This document shows positions 8,238-16,365 of a stretch of 64,000 nucleotides of DNA, in pieces. The notes under the pieces are model-generated. The model did no database searches. It saw nothing but the letters and a program-made list of their open reading frames with translations, and had not been told where the DNA came from. Every line of letters starts with the position of its first letter. Position 1 is the stretch's first letter. Source of the DNA: Butyrivibrio sp. NC2002 (GTDB lineage: Bacteria; Bacillota; Clostridia; Lachnospirales; Lachnospiraceae); NCBI RefSeq assembly GCF_000702265.1, contig NZ_JNKZ01000004.1, positions 1 to 64,000 of the forward strand, written 5' to 3'. Made by a program: the position numbers and the translations under genes.

Positions 8238-9528
8238 ATGCAAATTTCAATTTAAATTTCTGAAGATCTCTGTCAGAATCTATTTTTTCTATCTGGGCTC
8301 CGAGTTCTCTGAGTTTCATATCAAAGTCCTCATAACCTCTCTCTATATATCTGATATCTTCTACTGTTGTAAAGCCTTCTGCTGTAAGTCCTGCAATGAC
8401 AAGTGCAGCTCCGGCTCTAAGATCAGGTGCGGAAACTTCTGCGCCGGTATATTTATCCACGCCCTCTATAATTGCTGTACTTCCTTCTACCTTGATATTG
8501 CCGCCCATTCTGGTAAGCTCATCAACATATTTAAATCTGTTCTCGAAAAGAGATTCCGTAACAAGACTTATGCCACTGGCAAGCCCCAGCACTACTGTTA
8601 TCTGAGGCTGCATATCTGTAGGATATCCCGGATAGGGAAGTGTCTTTACATGAACATTGCGCATGCGCTTGGTTGCAACAACTCTGACAGCATCATCTGA
8701 TTCAAGTACCTGGCATCCCATCTCAATAAGTTTTGCACTGATAGATTCAAGGTGCTTGGGTATAACATTTTTAATGGTAACATCGCCCTTAGTAGCTGCA
8801 GCTGCCATCATAAATGTTCCCGCCTCGATCTGATCGGGAATAATCGTATACTCAGTACCGTGAAGCTTCTCAACACCCTTAATACGTATAACGTCAGTAC
8901 CTGCACCCTTTATGTCGGCACCCATACTGTTAAGGAAGTTTGCAAGGTCTACTACATGGGGTTCCTTCGCAGCATTCTCGATAATAGTCTTTCCTTCAGC
9001 CATGGATGCAGCCATCATTATGTTGATGGTAGCTCCCACGCTTGCGATATCAAGATAAATATGGCTGGCATTCAGACTGTCAGCAAAGGCATTTATCATA
9101 CCATGTTCAATTGTAACAGTAGCACCAAGTGCAGAAAATCCCTTGATATGCTGGTCAATAGGTCTAAGTCCTATATTACAGCCTCCGGGTATGACAACTG
9201 AAGCCTTCTTGTATTTACCAAGAAAAGCTCCGATCATGTAATATGAAGCACGAATTTTCTTAATATATTCGTTTTCAATCCTATAGTCGCTAACCTGAGA
9301 AGCATTTATCTTAACAGAATGACGGCCCGTACGTTCAACTATTACACCTATATTGGCCATTGCACTAAGCATTACGTTAGTATCAGCCTCATCAGGCATA
9401 TTATCAATATATACAGTCTCATCTGTCATGGTGGCAGCCGCAAGAATAGGAAGCGCAGCGTTTTTAGCGCCGCCTATCTCAACTTCACCAACAAGCGGAG
9501 TTCCGCCTTTAATCACATATTTTTCCAT
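8236..9528 (-). CDS. murA: UDP-N-acetylglucosamine 1-carboxyvinyltransferase
   Basis: MurA catalyses the first committed step of peptidoglycan synthesis, adding enolpyruvate from PEP to UDP-GlcNAc in the cytosol. The 430-aa length is normal. The substrate-binding GGAKNAALP lies at 19-27, and the active-site cysteine that fosfomycin alkylates is C117 in GGCNIGLRP. The C-terminal YIERGYEDFDMKLRELGA is typical. The start is supported by an AAAGAG site. An inverted repeat lies directly ahead of the ribosome site, and an extended -10 promoter lies upstream. murA precedes nothing else on its strand, because the HD-GYP gene converges on it. Confidence 0.96.
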   Translation of the reverse strand: MEKYVIKGGTPLVGEVEIGGAKNAALPILAAATMTDETVYIDNMPDEADTNVMLSAMANIGVIVERTGRHSVKINASQVSDYRIENEYIKKIRASYYMIGAFLGKYKKASVVIPGGCNIGLRPIDQHIKGFSALGATVTIEHGMINAFADSLNASHIYLDIASVGATINIMMAASMAEGKTIIENAAKEPHVVDLANFLNSMGADIKGAGTDVIRIKGVEKLHGTEYTIIPDQIEAGTFMMAAAATKGDVTIKNVIPKHLESISAKLIEMGCQVLESDDAVRVVATKRMRNVHVKTLPYPGYPTDMQPQITVVLGLASGISLVTESLFENRFKYVDELTRMGGNIKVEGSTAIIEGVDKYTGAEVSAPDLRAGAALVIAGLTAEGFTTVEDIRYIERGYEDFDMKLRELGAQIEKIDSDRDLQKFKLKFA

Positions 9529-9538
9529 ATTATCTCTT

Positions 9539-9558
9539 TATTCACACCATTGTGAATA
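9539..9558 (-). repeat. Perfect dyad in the murA leader
   Basis: TATTCACA-ATGG-TGTGAATA (minus-strand reading), a perfect 8-bp dyad ending 10 nt before the murA start codon, next to its ribosome binding site. It could be an operator or an RNA hairpin that affects translation. No T-run follows, so it is not a terminator. Confidence 0.5.
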
Positions 9559-9602
9559 TCCCAGCTCATATTAAAATTCTAAAAAAAATGTTAACGGGTA
9601 AT

Positions 9603-9631
9603 GTTATACCACAAATATATCTTTTTGTAAA
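9603..9631 (-). promoter_or_regulatory. murA promoter
   Basis: Minus strand -35 TTTACA (9626-9631), 17-nt spacer, -10 TATAAC (9603-9608) preceded by TGG, an extended -10. The same TGTGGTATAA core recurs ahead of two other genes in the window (18811-18819 and 49763-49771). Confidence 0.7.
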
Positions 9632-9639
9632 ATTAACAA

Positions 9640-11217
9640 TTAATCCAAGTAACTGAGCGGATTTACCTGTGATCCGCCTATAAGGATCTCAAAATGCAGG
9701 TGAGCGCCGGTACTTACACCGGTGTTTCCACTAAGCGCAATCTTCTCACCCTGAGAAACTGACTGACCCGGCTTAACAAGTATCTTGGACAAATGTCCGT
9801 ACCTTGTTTCCCTTCCGTCTGCATGGCTGATATAGACAACATATCCATATCCTCTTCCCCATCCGGCTCTTGTTACTACGCCGGCATTAGAAGCCATGAC
9901 AGCGGTTCCGACAGGAGTTGCCCAGTCTACGCCCTTATGGAATGAGCTTGCGCCTTTTGTAGGTGCCTTTCTTCTTCCGAATCCCGAACTCAGTCTTCCT
10001 CCGGAAATAGGTTTAATATATGTCGGAGGCACAATGGTACCACGTTCAACTATTTTAGGCACAGCCTCATAGGTTACTTCTTCTTTTTGGATCTCTCTTT
10101 GTGTCTCACTATTATTTTCGTATGTGATCTGAGCTACAACTTTTCTATGACCGGCAGACGGTTCCTGTACAACTTCCGATTTCGTAGTATACCAGGAATC
10201 ATTATCAATATAGATAACGTCAGCTTCGTAATCTTCCTCATAGTATTCCTGCTTAGTATATACTACCGACAGTTCGGGTTCAGGAACAGTTACTATGATT
10301 TCATCTCCGACTCTAATGGTCGACTCCGCTGTTTCAATTGTTTCATTCATTGCAACAAGGTCATCCAGAGTAAGATTAAAGTTTTCGGCAATAATACCAA
10401 GTGTATCGCCTGGCTGGATCTCGTAAATCTGATTTGTTTCTTTATCCTTTGTAACTTCATCTATCGCAGTTTGGATATCAGTAATCTCAGAGACAGGAAG
10501 ATAACTCTCTACGACCTCAACCTTGTCTCCAAAATCTATATTCATCAGTCCCAGGTCGTAATCCTCAAAATCTTTATCTTCCGACTCAGGATGTATTTCT
10601 TTGAACAAATTGGTCATTGCAAGATCAAATCCTGCTTCAGGAAGGTTTACAGCCTCTGCTTCTTCTCTTTCTTCCTCCTTGGAGTTGATCTGCGAAGTAA
10701 GCACATTAATCTCACGAGTTGGATCAGTCACAAGCTCCACAACATACTCTCCATCCGTATCATAGCGTGATAGAGCTTCCTGAAGGAGCTTAAAAACATC
10801 ATCCTTGCTGTCAAGATTGACGGAATATTTGTTTATTTTCACTGTATATGAACGATCTAATGTACCTGAAATATTATCCTTAAGGACATTTAGCATATTC
10901 TGTCTTACTGTTTTTCTCTTATCGACCTGTCCGAAGAAGACATCATCGCCTTCAAGTTCAAGCTCTGCAGAAGCAAGAACAAGCTCATCGCTTTCGGATG
11001 AGAGTTTTCTTCTGGCATCTCTTAAACACTTTCTTGCGGCCTTTTCGGATGAAAGAGTACCTACATAAACTCCGTTTAGCGATACCTTAAAAATATTGTC
11101 TCCGCTGCTTTTTATCGGCGAAAATGACGGGAGGATCAAAATGATCCAGATCATTATAGAAAGTGCCGTTCCATATAACAAACTTACGCGGAATTTCTTG
11201 TGTCCTAAAAACTTCAT
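9640..11217 (-). CDS. LysM-G5-M23 cell-wall endopeptidase
   Basis: A 525-aa secreted or membrane-anchored protein. An N-terminal helix (about 13-33) is followed by an extracytoplasmic region, a LysM peptidoglycan-binding domain (265-310, YEIQPGDTLGIIAENF), a G5 domain (about 316-396) and a C-terminal M23 metallopeptidase. Zinc motifs are complete: HKGVD (H427, D431) and HLHFE (H506, H508). M23 enzymes cut peptide crosslinks in peptidoglycan or, when inactive, activate amidases; here the active site looks intact. It starts 1 nt upstream-adjacent to a small coiled-coil membrane protein gene with which it is likely cotranscribed. Confidence 0.93.
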   Translation of the reverse strand: MKFLGHKKFRVSLLYGTALSIMIWIILILPSFSPIKSSGDNIFKVSLNGVYVGTLSSEKAARKCLRDARRKLSSESDELVLASAELELEGDDVFFGQVDKRKTVRQNMLNVLKDNISGTLDRSYTVKINKYSVNLDSKDDVFKLLQEALSRYDTDGEYVVELVTDPTREINVLTSQINSKEEEREEAEAVNLPEAGFDLAMTNLFKEIHPESEDKDFEDYDLGLMNIDFGDKVEVVESYLPVSEITDIQTAIDEVTKDKETNQIYEIQPGDTLGIIAENFNLTLDDLVAMNETIETAESTIRVGDEIIVTVPEPELSVVYTKQEYYEEDYEADVIYIDNDSWYTTKSEVVQEPSAGHRKVVAQITYENNSETQREIQKEEVTYEAVPKIVERGTIVPPTYIKPISGGRLSSGFGRRKAPTKGASSFHKGVDWATPVGTAVMASNAGVVTRAGWGRGYGYVVYISHADGRETRYGHLSKILVKPGQSVSQGEKIALSGNTGVSTGAHLHFEILIGGSQVNPLSYLD

Positions 11218-11218
11218 T

Positions 11219-11713
11219 TTAAACCAAACCTATAATTCTTAATATGAGCAATACAACATTAGCGATAGAAGCCAGAAGTATTACAACTGTAAGCGGCAAA
11301 ACGCCGTTGTTATTTCCTTTTGGAGTACTACTCTGCAAGGATTCCATCTTTTCAATCATAACATTTAATTCTTCCTTAATGGAATCCATTTGTTTATCTA
11401 AATCAGCTTTTATTGCATCCATTTGCTTTTTTTGCTCATCTGCAACAGAAGCCTGAACATTTCTGTATATGCGAACGCCTACATCATGTGTAGCTTCATC
11501 GCTTTCATCAACTCTTTGAACTATTTCCTTTTTCAGATCATCGAGACGGTTTTCCATTTTTTGAGCATTTTGACGAAGAAGTTCCAATTCCTGTTCATAC
11601 TGCTTATTCTGATCTTCTATCTGTTTGCGGTATGCCGCTTCAGCAGCATTGTTTGCCTTGATCATTTCCTGTGCGCTGAGCTTCTCAGCTAATTTCCCCA
11701 TTAAGTTTTCCAT
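11219..11713 (-). CDS. Small coiled-coil protein with C-terminal membrane anchor
   Basis: A 164-aa protein of unknown function. Residues about 15-130 are heptad-rich and charged (QNKQYEQELELLRQNAQKME, then KKEIVQRVDE), followed by a short polar linker and one hydrophobic helix at the extreme C terminus (PLTVVILLASIANVVLLIL). This makes it tail-anchored, with the coiled coil on the cytoplasmic side if it inserts as tail-anchored proteins do. The start at 11713 is chosen because an AGAGGAGGAAG ribosome site precedes it; a frame extension 25 codons further upstream lacks one. It is immediately upstream of the M23 peptidase gene, suggesting a shared cell-envelope role. Confidence 0.8.
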   Translation of the reverse strand: MENLMGKLAEKLSAQEMIKANNAAEAAYRKQIEDQNKQYEQELELLRQNAQKMENRLDDLKKEIVQRVDESDEATHDVGVRIYRNVQASVADEQKKQMDAIKADLDKQMDSIKEELNVMIEKMESLQSSTPKGNNNGVLPLTVVILLASIANVVLLILRIIGLV

Positions 11714-11859
11714 GCTTCCTCCTCTGTTGTTTATCCGACAAGTCTTATAAAAGGTTACATCATTTATGCATTTCGTACAATATTTCATTATGAATTTAGA
11801 TTCTTTTGTTGGTATTAACCTTTAATTTAAACATTATTCATAATTTGTTCATAAATCGT

Positions 11860-12003
11860 TGTTATAATTTATATTGTGTTAAGGAAATGATTCCGAACAC
11901 ACGAAGCTCAAATTAAAGTAGCTCCGAAAGATAGATAAATTTTTTCATAATAGCCCGGGCGCCGAAAGGTGTCTGGGCACTCCTCATTAATAGGACTTTT
12001 TAT
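11860..12003 (+). ncRNA. Candidate small structured RNA, antisense to relQ 3' end
   Basis: The 286-nt gap between relQ and the coiled-coil gene holds plus-strand signals. An extended -10 TGTTATAAT (11860-11868) predicts a start at about 11875. There begins a hairpin of TGTGTT/AACACA (11875-11880 with 11896-11901) with inner stem GGAA/TTCC. Further on, 11953-11978 forms an 11-bp stem capped by a GAAA tetraloop and containing three G-U pairs, which pair only on the plus strand. An unpaired CACTCCTC follows, then TCCT/AGGA and TTTTT (to 12001). The -35 is weak. No known family was recognised; the RNA is an inference from structure. Confidence 0.45.
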
Positions 12004-12635
12004 TCCTGAAGACTTATTGCCTGAATTTCTTCATTGAGTGATAGCATTCTCTCATCGAGTTCCGCAACCATTCTTGCGCATTCAAACAACTGTGCCTTGA
12101 TATTGGCCGGAGCTTTTGATTCGAATTTGTACTGTATCTTATGTTCAAGGCTTGCCCAGAAATCCATAGCAACTGTACGGATCTGAACTTCTACTTTTAC
12201 TTCCGCCTTATGATCTGATAAATATACCGGAACAGCTACTATCATGTGATAGCTTCGATATCCACTGGTCTTGGGATTCATGATATAGTCCTTGATCGTA
12301 AGGACTCTTATATCCTGCTGGTTGCTGATCATATCAGCGATCCTGTAGATATCCGAAGTAAATGAGCAGATAATTCTGATACCTGCGATGTCATTTACAT
12401 ATTTCATCATGTTTTCAAGGGTAGACTCGTAGCCATGTCTCTTAAGCTTCTTAACAATGCTTTCAGGAGTCTTTATTCTTGACTTGATGTGTTCCATCGG
12501 ATTATATCTGTGAACTTCCTGAAACTCGTCATTTAAGATTTCAATCTTGGTATTCATCTGTTTAAGGGCTGAATTGTATAAAAGGCTAACCTCTTCCCAG
12601 CTCTTTATATCCCCATCTGATAATCTCTTTTCCAT
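12000..12635 (-). CDS. relQ: Small alarmone synthetase (RelQ/YjbM type)
   Basis: A 211-aa (p)ppGpp synthetase with only the RelA/SpoT synthetase domain, no HD hydrolase and no TGS/ACT regulatory part. Visible motifs are KSRIKTPESIVKKL (51-64), DIAGIRIIC (82-90), NPKTSGYRSYH (120-130) and EVQIRT (149-154), which bind ATP and GTP. The C-terminal helices match those that tetramerise RelQ. Such enzymes respond to cell-wall stress in Firmicutes, which fits its place at the head of an envelope glycan locus. It is preceded by a glycosyltransferase gene 39 nt away. The candidate RNA on the opposite strand overlaps its stop codon. Confidence 0.92.
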   Translation of the reverse strand: MEKRLSDGDIKSWEEVSLLYNSALKQMNTKIEILNDEFQEVHRYNPMEHIKSRIKTPESIVKKLKRHGYESTLENMMKYVNDIAGIRIICSFTSDIYRIADMISNQQDIRVLTIKDYIMNPKTSGYRSYHMIVAVPVYLSDHKAEVKVEVQIRTVAMDFWASLEHKIQYKFESKAPANIKAQLFECARMVAELDERMLSLNEEIQAISLQE

Positions 12636-12674
12636 AGAACCCCCTATTAAAAAGAAACGCCAATAAAGCCAAAA

Positions 12675-13601
12675 CTATTTCCAATAACTCTTATTCATTG
12701 AACAGGCAACTACAAGCTTTTTGGGCAAGCTCTTGTAATGTCTTCCAAGCTTGTACCCGATGTATCTGCATCCACACATAGCTATATAATGTGGCACAAG
12801 ATAGAATTTCCCGATACGGTGGAAATGTCTGATAGTATCACGGACCATCCTTTTTCCTTCCGATTCGGAACGAATGCCTGAGAAAATCTCGGGATGATCT
12901 GTCTGGGATACCCCCAGGTCAAAATTCCTGTGGAACTGCTGCATGCAGGTGTAGTTGTGAGAATGGATCACACCCGCCTCAGGAACATAGCATATAGCAT
13001 ATCCCTGATACATCGCATTTCCTGCATAAACCATGTCTTCATTAAAAATCGCCTTGTGAAGAAATCCACCTATATTGTCAAAAACATCTCTTCTATACAT
13101 CGCACAGACATTTGAACAGAAAAATGTTTTTATTCCAAGTCTGGGTAAGTCCTTGATTGTCTTCCTCTGAGCTTCTGTAGGATAGTTGAATTTTCTTGAA
13201 TATCTCTCAGCAAGGTTGCAATCATATTTAGGATATTGTCTAGCATAAGCAGCTGCTACCTTTTCATCCTGAAGGGCAGCAACAAGATTGGATATAAGGT
13301 TGCAATCTCTTGGAACCGCATCCTGAGTTATCATCAAAAAGAAATCTGCATTTGAAAAGCTTACTCCGAGGTTTCTGCTCTCACCATGGTCAAACTCCGA
13401 CTTCTTTATATGATGAACTTCTATGTTGTCATATTTTTTTATAACATCCTGAGCCGCAACATTCTCGGCAAGATATCTCTTTTCTGTATTGATTATTATG
13501 ATCTTCTGTGGTCTGTATGCCTGTTTTTCAAGCTCATCAATAAGCATTGTAAATTCCGGTCCCGGCTTGTATACAGGTATTATTACGTCTACTGTCTGCA
13601 T
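12675..13601 (-). CDS. GT2 glycosyltransferase (rhamnosyltransferase-like)
   Basis: A 308-aa cytoplasmic family 2 glycosyltransferase. It opens with VDVIIPVYKPGPEF; the region HIKKSEFDHGESRNLG and the motif MITQDAVP (in place of a classical DxD, with one acidic residue) are typical of bacterial rhamnosyltransferases, as is CSNVCAMYRRDVFDNIGGF. A dTDP-rhamnose precursor pathway is encoded further along, consistent with this use, but the donor is inferred. It starts 104 nt after the LCP gene stop, behind that gene's terminator, with TGGAGA as ribosome site. Confidence 0.88.
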   Translation of the reverse strand: MQTVDVIIPVYKPGPEFTMLIDELEKQAYRPQKIIIINTEKRYLAENVAAQDVIKKYDNIEVHHIKKSEFDHGESRNLGVSFSNADFFLMITQDAVPRDCNLISNLVAALQDEKVAAAYARQYPKYDCNLAERYSRKFNYPTEAQRKTIKDLPRLGIKTFFCSNVCAMYRRDVFDNIGGFLHKAIFNEDMVYAGNAMYQGYAICYVPEAGVIHSHNYTCMQQFHRNFDLGVSQTDHPEIFSGIRSESEGKRMVRDTIRHFHRIGKFYLVPHYIAMCGCRYIGYKLGRHYKSLPKKLVVACSMNKSYWK

Positions 13602-13660
13602 GTATTCTCCATAAAAATAATGCTTGTTCTTTTTGCATTCAAAAAGTATTGATATAGGCT

Positions 13661-13688
13661 AAAAAAGGCTCCAGATAAAACCGGAGCC
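13661..13688 (-). terminator. Terminator after the LCP gene
   Basis: Minus-strand stem GGCTCC/GGAGCC (13683-13688 with 13667-13672) followed by six T (13661-13666). It lies 17 nt past the LCP stop. Confidence 0.85.
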
Positions 13689-13704
13689 TCAACTTTGTTG
13701 TCAT

Positions 13705-14853
13705 TTATTGTCCCAAATACTGTGCAGCATCGGCAGCTATCTTATCGCTGTATTTCTGCACGCTGGATGATACCTGGTAGTCTGTATCATTAAACAGGAA
13801 TTCGTGCAGCCACTTAACATTGGTTGCAAGGTCTACCGGAATAACACAACTTCCCTTCTTACCCATGGTACCTGTTGATCTGTAATCAGCTGTAGGGAAT
13901 CCATCATTTCCAACAACCTTATACTTAGGAACATTTCCAAGGAGCTTAATAATATCATCCAGATCAAAGGATGTGTATGTTTCATTGAACACTTTGCTTG
14001 CAACAGACTCAAGTTCACTTGTTGAAGCCTGTTTAGCCTTCTCCAGAATGGCCATAAGAACTGTTCTCTGTCTCTCTGCTCTTCTGAAGTCATCACCTGC
14101 TGTATATCTGATCCTGCAGTATGCTGTAGCCTGAAGCCCGTCAAGTGTCTGAAGTCCCGGAGTTGTAACAGGTGTATATTTCATGTTAAGTTCTTCCGGA
14201 CTAGCCATTGTTGACTGATAGTTGTTAAGGTGAGTTATTTCGCTCTCCTCTACATTAACTTCAATTCCGCCAAGTTCATTAACAACATCTGTAAGTCCGC
14301 CAAATCCGATAGTAACAAAATCTGTAATATCAAGATCCAGGTTCATATTGAGCATTGAAATAGCCTGCTCAGGACCGCCTGTAGCATATGCTGTATTACA
14401 CTTGTTGTAAGAGTCATTACTTAAGTTAAGATATGTGTCACGATATACAGACATGAGTTTGACATCGCCTGTCTCATTGTTTATCGAAGCAATTATTATC
14501 GTATCACTTCTTGTTTTCTTGGTAAGCTCACCATTTCTGTCATCTACGCCAAATAATGCGATATTGGTGTAGCCTGTCATTTCCTGGTTTTCTTCAACGC
14601 CGCTGTTAACGCTCTCTGCAATTTTTTCTTCGTTGAGGTTAACCTTGCCAACGTTATCTACTTTTACTCTAAAGAATAATGTATAAATTATGAAAAGAAG
14701 AATTGCGAGTACAGCAAATTCAACGCCAAGTAATATCAGAGCATTTTTGCTGTTTTTCTTTTTTCTCCTATGTCCTGCGGGTCTTCTTGAATCACTTTTT
14801 GAGCTTCTGGAGCCCCTGCTTCTCCTAAGCTCGTCGTCGTTTCGATTTGACAT
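13705..14853 (-). CDS. LytR-CpsA-Psr family glycopolymer transferase
   Basis: LCP enzymes attach undecaprenyl-linked teichoic acids or capsular polysaccharides to peptidoglycan on the outer face of the membrane. This 382-aa protein has a basic, arginine/lysine-rich cytoplasmic N terminus (1-36), one transmembrane helix (37-62) and an LCP domain (about 96-255). Conserved residues include FGVDDR (101-106), TRSDTI (114-119), VYRDT (136-140) and RIRYTAGDDF. A strong AAAGGAGA ribosome site precedes the start. A 9-bp inverted repeat 36 nt upstream may be an operator. Its presence argues that the polysaccharide made here is covalently bound to the wall. Confidence 0.93.
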   Translation of the reverse strand: MSNRNDDELRRSRGSRSSKSDSRRPAGHRRKKKNSKNALILLGVEFAVLAILLFIIYTLFFRVKVDNVGKVNLNEEKIAESVNSGVEENQEMTGYTNIALFGVDDRNGELTKKTRSDTIIIASINNETGDVKLMSVYRDTYLNLSNDSYNKCNTAYATGGPEQAISMLNMNLDLDITDFVTIGFGGLTDVVNELGGIEVNVEESEITHLNNYQSTMASPEELNMKYTPVTTPGLQTLDGLQATAYCRIRYTAGDDFRRAERQRTVLMAILEKAKQASTSELESVASKVFNETYTSFDLDDIIKLLGNVPKYKVVGNDGFPTADYRSTGTMGKKGSCVIPVDLATNVKWLHEFLFNDTDYQVSSSVQKYSDKIAADAAQYLGQ

Positions 14854-14888
14854 CAGAGTCTATCTCCTTTTGTGTATTTTCCACTGAC

Positions 14889-14915
14889 ATATTTTGCCAC
14901 AAAAACGCAAAATAT
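14889..14915. repeat. Perfect 9-bp dyad upstream of the LCP gene
   Basis: ATATTTTGC/GCAAAATAT (14889-14897 with 14907-14915), 9-nt spacer, in the 75-nt gap between the initiating transferase and the LCP gene. No T-run follows on either strand, so an operator is more likely than a terminator. Confidence 0.4.
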
Positions 14916-14928
14916 ACAAGTGTGTCGG

Positions 14929-16338
14929 TCAATATGCATTTTTATTGATAAAGCCATGAAACAATGTACCGACAAGTATCCTCATGTCAAATCCAAAGCT
15001 CCAGTTCTCAATGTAATATATATCGTATTCTATACGTTTTCTTATAGAAGTATCACCTCTGTAACCGTTAATCTGGGCCCAGCCGGTAAGTCCCGGGCGT
15101 ACCTGATGTTTTACCATGTACCTGGGAATCTCCATCTTAAACTTCTCGACAAACTGAGGCCTCTCAGGTCTTGGTCCTATCAGCGACATGTCACCTATCA
15201 GAATATTGAAAAACTGAGGCATTTCATCGATGCTGTGGCTTCTTAAGAATCGTCCGATCCGCGTTACTCTTGGATCGTTCTTGGTTGTCCAACCCTTCTT
15301 TTCAGCCTTTTCAGACTGGATTTCCATGGTTCTGAACTTGTACATCATAAACTTCTTACCATGAAGCCCTACTCTCTCCTGCTTGAAGATTATAGGTCCT
15401 GGGCTTGATATCTTTACAGCAATTGCCGCAAATATCATAAGGGGTGAGAACAGGATTATAGCTATGATAGAGCCTATTATGTCAACAATACGCTTTATCA
15501 TAGAATTAACTCCGTTTGTAAGCGGAACGTATCTTATGTTGATAACAGGAAGTCCCAGTATCTCTTCTGTATATGGATTACTCGGGAAAAGACTTGTGTA
15601 ATCCGGTATAAACTTGGTGTGGACTCCCGATCTCTCACATATATCAACCAGTTCCTCGAGCTTGTCATATCTGTCCAGAGGAAGTGTGATCGTGATCTCA
15701 TCATATTCATTTTTTTCAAGGAAATCATTCAGATCATCAATTTCTCCGATGACCTTAACTCCGTGGTAGCTTGTTCCGACAGGAACCATATCATCAAGGA
15801 TACCGCTTACAACATATCCCCACTGAGGGTTGTTGTTGATCCTGCTGATATAACCTTCAGCAGAACGCGAATAACCTACAAGGAGAATATGCTTTAGATT
15901 ATATCCCCTTCTTCTTATGTATCTGAGGAATTTTCTGAGAGCAAGCCTGGAAATGCTTGTCAATGTAACATTAAGCACGAAGAAATAGGCGAGCATCCAT
16001 CTGGAAAAGTGCACCTGTTTTATCATGTACAGAACAACAAGAGTGCCGATTATTCCGACAACATTCGCCATAAAAATATTGTACAGTTCGTAGCGCATTC
16101 TTGTAGCACGTCTTGGTGTATACAAGTTCATCACACTGTACAATATCAGATATGCGGGTATCAAAAAGTAAAGGGCCGAAAAATATGTGCCCATGTCCAG
16201 AATACCCACATCAGAAGTCACATTTGAAAATACAGACTCAAATTTTATATACCATGCGAGCATATATGAACAGGCTATTATCACACCGTCCCCAACAATA
16301 TGAAACCTATTCAGATTTGTCTGATTATCTTTAATCAT
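14929..16338 (-). CDS. Polyprenyl-phosphate hexose-1-phosphate transferase (initiating enzyme)
   Basis: This 469-aa membrane enzyme starts glycan synthesis by moving a sugar-1-phosphate from its nucleotide donor to undecaprenyl phosphate (WcaJ/CpsE/WbaP class). It has four or five N-terminal transmembrane helices (to about 130), a CoA-binding-like Rossmann region (about 145-260), one reentrant helix (about 283-305) and the C-terminal catalytic domain with KFRTM, DEMPQFFNILIGDMSLIGPRP and RPGLTGWAQI... motifs, all intact. The donor sugar cannot be read. No ribosome binding site precedes the start; TATAAA lies 11 nt before it. Confidence 0.93.
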   Translation of the reverse strand: MIKDNQTNLNRFHIVGDGVIIACSYMLAWYIKFESVFSNVTSDVGILDMGTYFSALYFLIPAYLILYSVMNLYTPRRATRMRYELYNIFMANVVGIIGTLVVLYMIKQVHFSRWMLAYFFVLNVTLTSISRLALRKFLRYIRRRGYNLKHILLVGYSRSAEGYISRINNNPQWGYVVSGILDDMVPVGTSYHGVKVIGEIDDLNDFLEKNEYDEITITLPLDRYDKLEELVDICERSGVHTKFIPDYTSLFPSNPYTEEILGLPVINIRYVPLTNGVNSMIKRIVDIIGSIIAIILFSPLMIFAAIAVKISSPGPIIFKQERVGLHGKKFMMYKFRTMEIQSEKAEKKGWTTKNDPRVTRIGRFLRSHSIDEMPQFFNILIGDMSLIGPRPERPQFVEKFKMEIPRYMVKHQVRPGLTGWAQINGYRGDTSIRKRIEYDIYYIENWSFGFDMRILVGTLFHGFINKNAY

Positions 16339-16365
16339 ATCTAATTAATTTTATAACATTTTAAT

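Noticed and set aside
10087..10770. Long plus-strand open frame opposite the M23 peptidase gene
   Set aside because: It lies fully antisense to a clear gene, has no recognisable domain and no ribosome site; a coding shadow.
11860..12003. A cyclic di-GMP or other known riboswitch ahead of a plus-strand gene
   Set aside because: The conserved GEMM blocks are missing and no plus-strand gene follows; the next coding strand there is minus.
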